Of a stretch of 64,000 nt of DNA, positions 60,949 to 64,000 are shown in pieces. Where the stretch lies: positions 62,001 through 126,000 of the forward strand of contig JAMLGR010000011.1 of assembly GCA_023957775.1 (NCBI GenBank), in the 5' to 3' direction. A program made the translations under genes and the position numbers. The notes under the pieces were generated by a model. The model was not told the DNA's origin. It did not search any database and was given only the letters and a program-made list of their open reading frames with translations. How positions within the stretch are numbered: the first letter of the stretch is position 1; every line of letters begins with the position of its first letter. The DNA comes from Fimbriimonadaceae bacterium (GTDB taxonomy: Bacteria > Armatimonadota > Fimbriimonadia > Fimbriimonadales > Fimbriimonadaceae).

Positions 60949-61893
60949 TCAGCCCTGGGCCGGAGCGATCTCGTTGACCGTGAGGAATCCGTCGAGATTG
61001 ACCGTGATCAGGTATTTGCCGTTGCCCGTCCACGCCAAGGGCGAACCCAGCGAGCTCTGGTTCTCAAACACGAGTTCGGGCCGGTAGGAGTAGATGTTCC
61101 AAACACGGACCGTCGTGTCCGTCGAGCTCGTTGCCACGTATTTGCCGTTCGGCGAGAAATTGCCCCAAACCACCCAGTCCTTGTGGCCGCGGAGGTAGTT
61201 GAGGCGGGACATCGCCTTCACGTCCCAAATCGCGCCGTTGCCGTCCTTGCCGCACGTCAGCGCACGGGTGCCCGCCTTGTTGAAGTCGATATCGAAGACC
61301 CCTTGGCCGCCGTGGCCCGTGAGAAAGCCCTTGACTTTGAAATCAGGACCGTAAAGGCGCCCTCCGATGTTGAGAACGCCGACCCCGATGTCGTTCCCCT
61401 TGGCCTTGAACGTCCCGCCGAAGAAGTTGGCGCCCTTTCCGAGGATCGTGGCCTTCACTTTGCCGGTCGAGAGGTCCCAGACCTTCATGGCATCGTCCTT
61501 TCCCGTACTGAGCAAGAGCGTTCGCGGGTAGTTGAAACACAGGTTCTGGATGCCGCGTTGGTGGCCTCGCAGTTCCCGCAGCTTTGCGCCGGTGCTCGCG
61601 CTCCAAACGAAGATGCGGGCCGACTCGTCGCCCGTGGCGATCATCGTGCCGTCCTGGCTCCATGCGATCGCCATTGCTTGCTGCGGGTGGCCGGTCATCG
61701 TCTTGATGAGCTGGCGCGTTGCGGCGTCGTAGATGCGGACCGAGTTGTCCTCCGCCGTGATGGCGAACTTGGTGCCGGTCGGTGCGGCCGAGATGTTGAT
61801 CGCGCGGACGCCGACCAGCGGCTTGCTCGCGACGAGTTTGAGGGTCGCTTCGACCGGGGACATCGCGAGCGCGGCAGCGAAAACAGTGAACAT
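60949..61893 (-). CDS. WD40 beta-propeller protein, secreted
   Basis: 314 residues from ATG 61893 (AGGAGG upstream), with signal peptide MFTVFAAALAMSPVEA. About six WD40 blades are visible, for example KFAITAEDNSVRIYDAATRQ, MIATGDESARIFVWSASTG, LLSTGKDDAMKVWDLSTGK, CGKDGNGAIWDVKAM and VATSSTDTTVRVWNIYSY. No catalytic domain is attached. It probably acts as a scaffold outside the membrane. The gene stands between the cca convergent end and a divergent GH2-like gene. Confidence 0.92.
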   Translation of the reverse strand: MFTVFAAALAMSPVEATLKLVASKPLVGVRAINISAAPTGTKFAITAEDNSVRIYDAATRQLIKTMTGHPQQAMAIAWSQDGTMIATGDESARIFVWSASTGAKLRELRGHQRGIQNLCFNYPRTLLLSTGKDDAMKVWDLSTGKVKATILGKGANFFGGTFKAKGNDIGVGVLNIGGRLYGPDFKVKGFLTGHGGQGVFDIDFNKAGTRALTCGKDGNGAIWDVKAMSRLNYLRGHKDWVVWGNFSPNGKYVATSSTDTTVRVWNIYSYRPELVFENQSSLGSPLAWTGNGKYLITVNLDGFLTVNEIAPAQG

Positions 61894-61925
61894 GGGTGGG
61901 GTTCCTCCTTGAACGAGTCGTCCTC

Positions 61926-61949
61926 TAAGGGACGCCTCAGGGTCCCTTA
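61926..61949. promoter_or_regulatory. Perfect inverted repeat TAAGGGAC/GTCCCTTA
   Basis: 8-bp arms with an 8-bp spacer in the 112-bp region between the divergent WD40 and GH2-like genes. Operator-like; no T-tract for termination. Confidence 0.45.
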
Positions 61950-62005
61950 CCATTACGACGCGGAATGTGGGCACGGCACCCGTTCGTGGGTGACCGGGGT
62001 GAATT

Positions 62006-64000
62006 GTGGAACAATTCCAGACCTTGAGGACGCGCGTGCACGAGTGGACCGTTCGTTACGGCGAGGAACTTCCCGCCGAAGCGGTGTCTGTTCCCCACGC
62101 GTGGCGGCAGGACGTTCCCGTTTCCTGGGAGGGTCCCGCAATCTACGAAACCACGCTTGCCGTGCCCCAGCGGGGGGGCTGGCTCGTCTTCGAAGGCGTT
62201 TCGTATGCGGCCGAGGTGTGGATCGAAGGTGCATTGGCGGTTCGCCACACCGGTATCTGGGACGCGTTTTCCGTCTCGCTTGCAGCCCACCCGGGAAAGT
62301 TGGTCCACGTCGAGGTCCGGGTCTGGAAGAACGGCGGACCCACCTACCCAGTTCGCGACGTGGCGAGCGGGTTTCTTCCGTTCGTCTTCCACACGTTCGG
62401 CGGCATCTACCGCGACGTCTGGCTGTTCGAGACCCGAGACGACCCGCTGGCCGACTTCCCGAACGCCCGCCCGCCGCGAATCCAGGTGGACGGCACGCGC
62501 CTGCTGCTTGACGGCAAACCGTTCCTGATGCGGGGCGTGCTTCACTGGGGCTGGTACCCGGAGACGGGGCACCCCAACCCGCTCGAAGAGACGGTGCGGC
62601 GCGAGTTCGAACAGATGGGCGCGCTCGGCTTCAACACGGTGAAGTGTTGCCTGTGGGTCCCTTCGCACCGGTGGCTGGAGTTGGCCGCGGAAGCCGGCCT
62701 GGCCGTGTGGCTTGAGCTTCCCCTGTGGGACCCGGCCGCAGAGCATCTCGATGCGATGGGCAGGGAACTGGAGCGCATCGTGCTCGAGTTTCGGCGCCAC
62801 GACGCGATCGTCTGCTGGACGGTGGGGTGCGAGCTGAGCGAGTCCACGCCGCCGGGCTTTCGGCAGACGCTGGTCGAACGCGTGCGCGAGCTGACCGGGT
62901 GTCCCCTGGTGAAGGACAACAGCGGAGGCGCCGAGATGTACGGCGGCGATCCGAGGGAGTTTGGCGACTTCTACGACTTCCACCCGTACTGCGACACGCC
63001 GTTCTATCCCGTGGTGCTGGACAGCCTCCTGCCGGGAAGCCGCACCCCCCTTCCCACGCTGCTGGGCGAGTTCAACGACATCGACGTGCACCGCGACCTG
63101 CCTCGGATGCGTTCGGAGCGGCCGTATTGGGCCCAGTCCAGCGAGGAGTTGAACGCGATCGGTGTCCGGTGGCAGCACGATCTCCCGGGGGTGTTGGAGA
63201 CGTGCCGGTTCGCGGTGGACCCTGAGGCTGCCCGCCACGAGGCGCTTCACCGCTCGTCCCTGGAGAAGGCGGCGTTCGTTCGGCGATCGGTCCAGGCGGC
63301 GGTTCGTTCCCGGCCATCGATCGGTGGGTACGTCGTCACGGGATGGCGCGACACGCCCGTCTCCTCCTCGGGCATGATCGACGATTGGGGCGAGCTCAAG
63401 CCCCAATTGGGGGCCGCCGAGTGGAACTCCCCGACCTTGATGTTCTTGATTCCGCGCCGCCGACCCCCGTGGATCGCCGGGGGGAACCGTCCGGGGTGGG
63501 TCGATGCCTCCAGCCACTTCGCGGGGGGCGTCCACGTTCGCTTGGGTGCCCACAGCGAAGCGGGACACTCCGGCGAGGTGGAGTGGAGCGCGGTGGACTT
63601 CGCCTGGCGAGGCGAACGGCGTCCCGGCGGACGCATCGCCCAGGGGCGTCTTCCGGCAGCTTCCGTCGAACCTCTTTCGGCCGGCGAACTCGGGGAGATC
63701 TGGTTCGAAGCCGCCGAACCGGGCGGCGTGTTGCTGCGCGTTCGTTGGGGCGGCGCGGCGCAACACTGGCCGCTCTGGATCGTCGAGCCTTGGAGCAAGG
63801 ACGCCGCCGCGCAGTGGTGCCGATACGATCCTCCGGGGCGGCTCGACGACATAGCCTTTGGGGAGGCGGGTCCGTTGGTCGCCACCCGCGTTCCCCCCGA
63901 TCTCGAAGACCGGGTGCGGGCGGGTGCGCGGGTCTTGCTGCTTCTCGAGGAGGGTCCGGTGGTCCGCGCCCCGTTTTGGCGGGAGTCGGCCTACGAGTTC
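62006..64000 (+). CDS. Glycoside hydrolase family 2-like protein (3' end missing)
   Basis: From GTG 62006 (GGGGTG upstream; GTG 62036 with GAGG upstream is an alternative) to the window end, 665 residues visible. The N-terminal jelly-roll is AIYETTLAVPQRGGWLVFEG. The TIM barrel starts at LLLDGKPFLMRGVLHWGWYP, with MGALGFNTVKCCLWVP. The acid/base region is WTVGCELSES (GNE-like), and a likely nucleophile is Glu in LLGEFNDIDV. The C-terminal part is beta-rich and cut. No signal peptide is evident. The GH2 superfamily covers beta-galactosidases, beta-mannosidases and glucuronidases; the substrate cannot be stated. Confidence 0.85.
   Translation, partial: MEQFQTLRTRVHEWTVRYGEELPAEAVSVPHAWRQDVPVSWEGPAIYETTLAVPQRGGWLVFEGVSYAAEVWIEGALAVRHTGIWDAFSVSLAAHPGKLVHVEVRVWKNGGPTYPVRDVASGFLPFVFHTFGGIYRDVWLFETRDDPLADFPNARPPRIQVDGTRLLLDGKPFLMRGVLHWGWYPETGHPNPLEETVRREFEQMGALGFNTVKCCLWVPSHRWLELAAEAGLAVWLELPLWDPAAEHLDAMGRELERIVLEFRRHDAIVCWTVGCELSESTPPGFRQTLVERVRELTGCPLVKDNSGGAEMYGGDPREFGDFYDFHPYCDTPFYPVVLDSLLPGSRTPLPTLLGEFNDIDVHRDLPRMRSERPYWAQSSEELNAIGVRWQHDLPGVLETCRFAVDPEAARHEALHRSSLEKAAFVRRSVQAAVRSRPSIGGYVVTGWRDTPVSSSGMIDDWGELKPQLGAAEWNSPTLMFLIPRRRPPWIAGGNRPGWVDASSHFAGGVHVRLGAHSEAGHSGEVEWSAVDFAWRGERRPGGRIAQGRLPAASVEPLSAGELGEIWFEAAEPGGVLLRVRWGGAAQHWPLWIVEPWSKDAAAQWCRYDPPGRLDDIAFGEAGPLVATRVPPDLEDRVRAGARVLLLLEEGPVVRAPFWRESAYEF

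Overview
The window is GC-rich (roughly 65% by eye), gene-dense bacterial DNA of about 52 protein genes, with no rRNA, tRNA, CRISPR array or complete insertion sequence seen. Three secreted proteins end in a PEP-CTERM tail (VPEP, a hydrophobic stretch, then an Arg run). There are also many secreted carbohydrate-active proteins, a Tat-exported Gfo/Idh protein and two ferredoxin-linked 2-oxoacid oxidoreductases. I infer a free-living, saccharolytic, PEP-CTERM-bearing lineage; the mix resembles Armatimonadota (Fimbriimonas-like), but nothing in the window proves the phylum.

Layout. 1-6.3 kb: end of manA, an 80-bp repeat array, then ThuA, PEP-CTERM, SUMF1-type, ApbE and Gfo/Idh genes. 6.4-10.6 kb: a cobalamin acyl-CoA mutase operon (G3E chaperone GTPase, large subunit, B12 subunit, acyl-CoA dehydrogenase) whose active-site residues point to isobutyryl-CoA rather than methylmalonyl-CoA. 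10.6-18.6 kb: dihydroorotate-dehydrogenase-like protein, DUF3291 protein, an overlapping GT4/GH130 pair, a MoeB-rhodanese fusion, and a ubiquitin-like MoaD protein coupled to a BNR-repeat protein. 18.7-26.4 kb: saccharolytic and secreted functions (two PEP-CTERM proteins, two esterases, GH29 fucosidase, a large DUF5703 hydrolase). 26.5-36 kb: RRM protein, membrane protein, ornithine aminotransferase, an unknown lipoprotein, a DUF1080 protein, a degenerate receiver, pirin, an EamA exporter, a stalk-domain protein and a class C beta-lactamase-like hydrolase.

36-50.3 kb is the most striking block: one minus-strand run encoding a flavoprotein with ferredoxin domains, full-length pyruvate:ferredoxin oxidoreductase (NifJ), an NfnA/NfnB-type transhydrogenase, KorA/KorB, and a 717-residue protein that fuses a degenerate NifJ-like region to a ferredoxin; a cytochrome c/PQQ sugar dehydrogenase follows. 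Together these would release electrons from 2-oxoacids to ferredoxin and move them between ferredoxin, NADH and NADPH. 50.4-64 kb: MFS exporter, stress/envelope proteins (YflT-like, BON, DUF1328), a KdpD-type hybrid kinase with a convergent KdpE-like regulator, a VIT/VWA protein, CCA-adding enzyme, a WD40 protein and a GH2-like enzyme cut by the window end.

Two regulatory patterns run through the window. Six genes without a usable Shine-Dalgarno have TANNNT exactly 6 nt before the start codon, suggesting leaderless transcripts, and three more are close variants. A CACGCCCG/CGGGCGTG palindromic repeat occurs at five loci, all between convergent genes.
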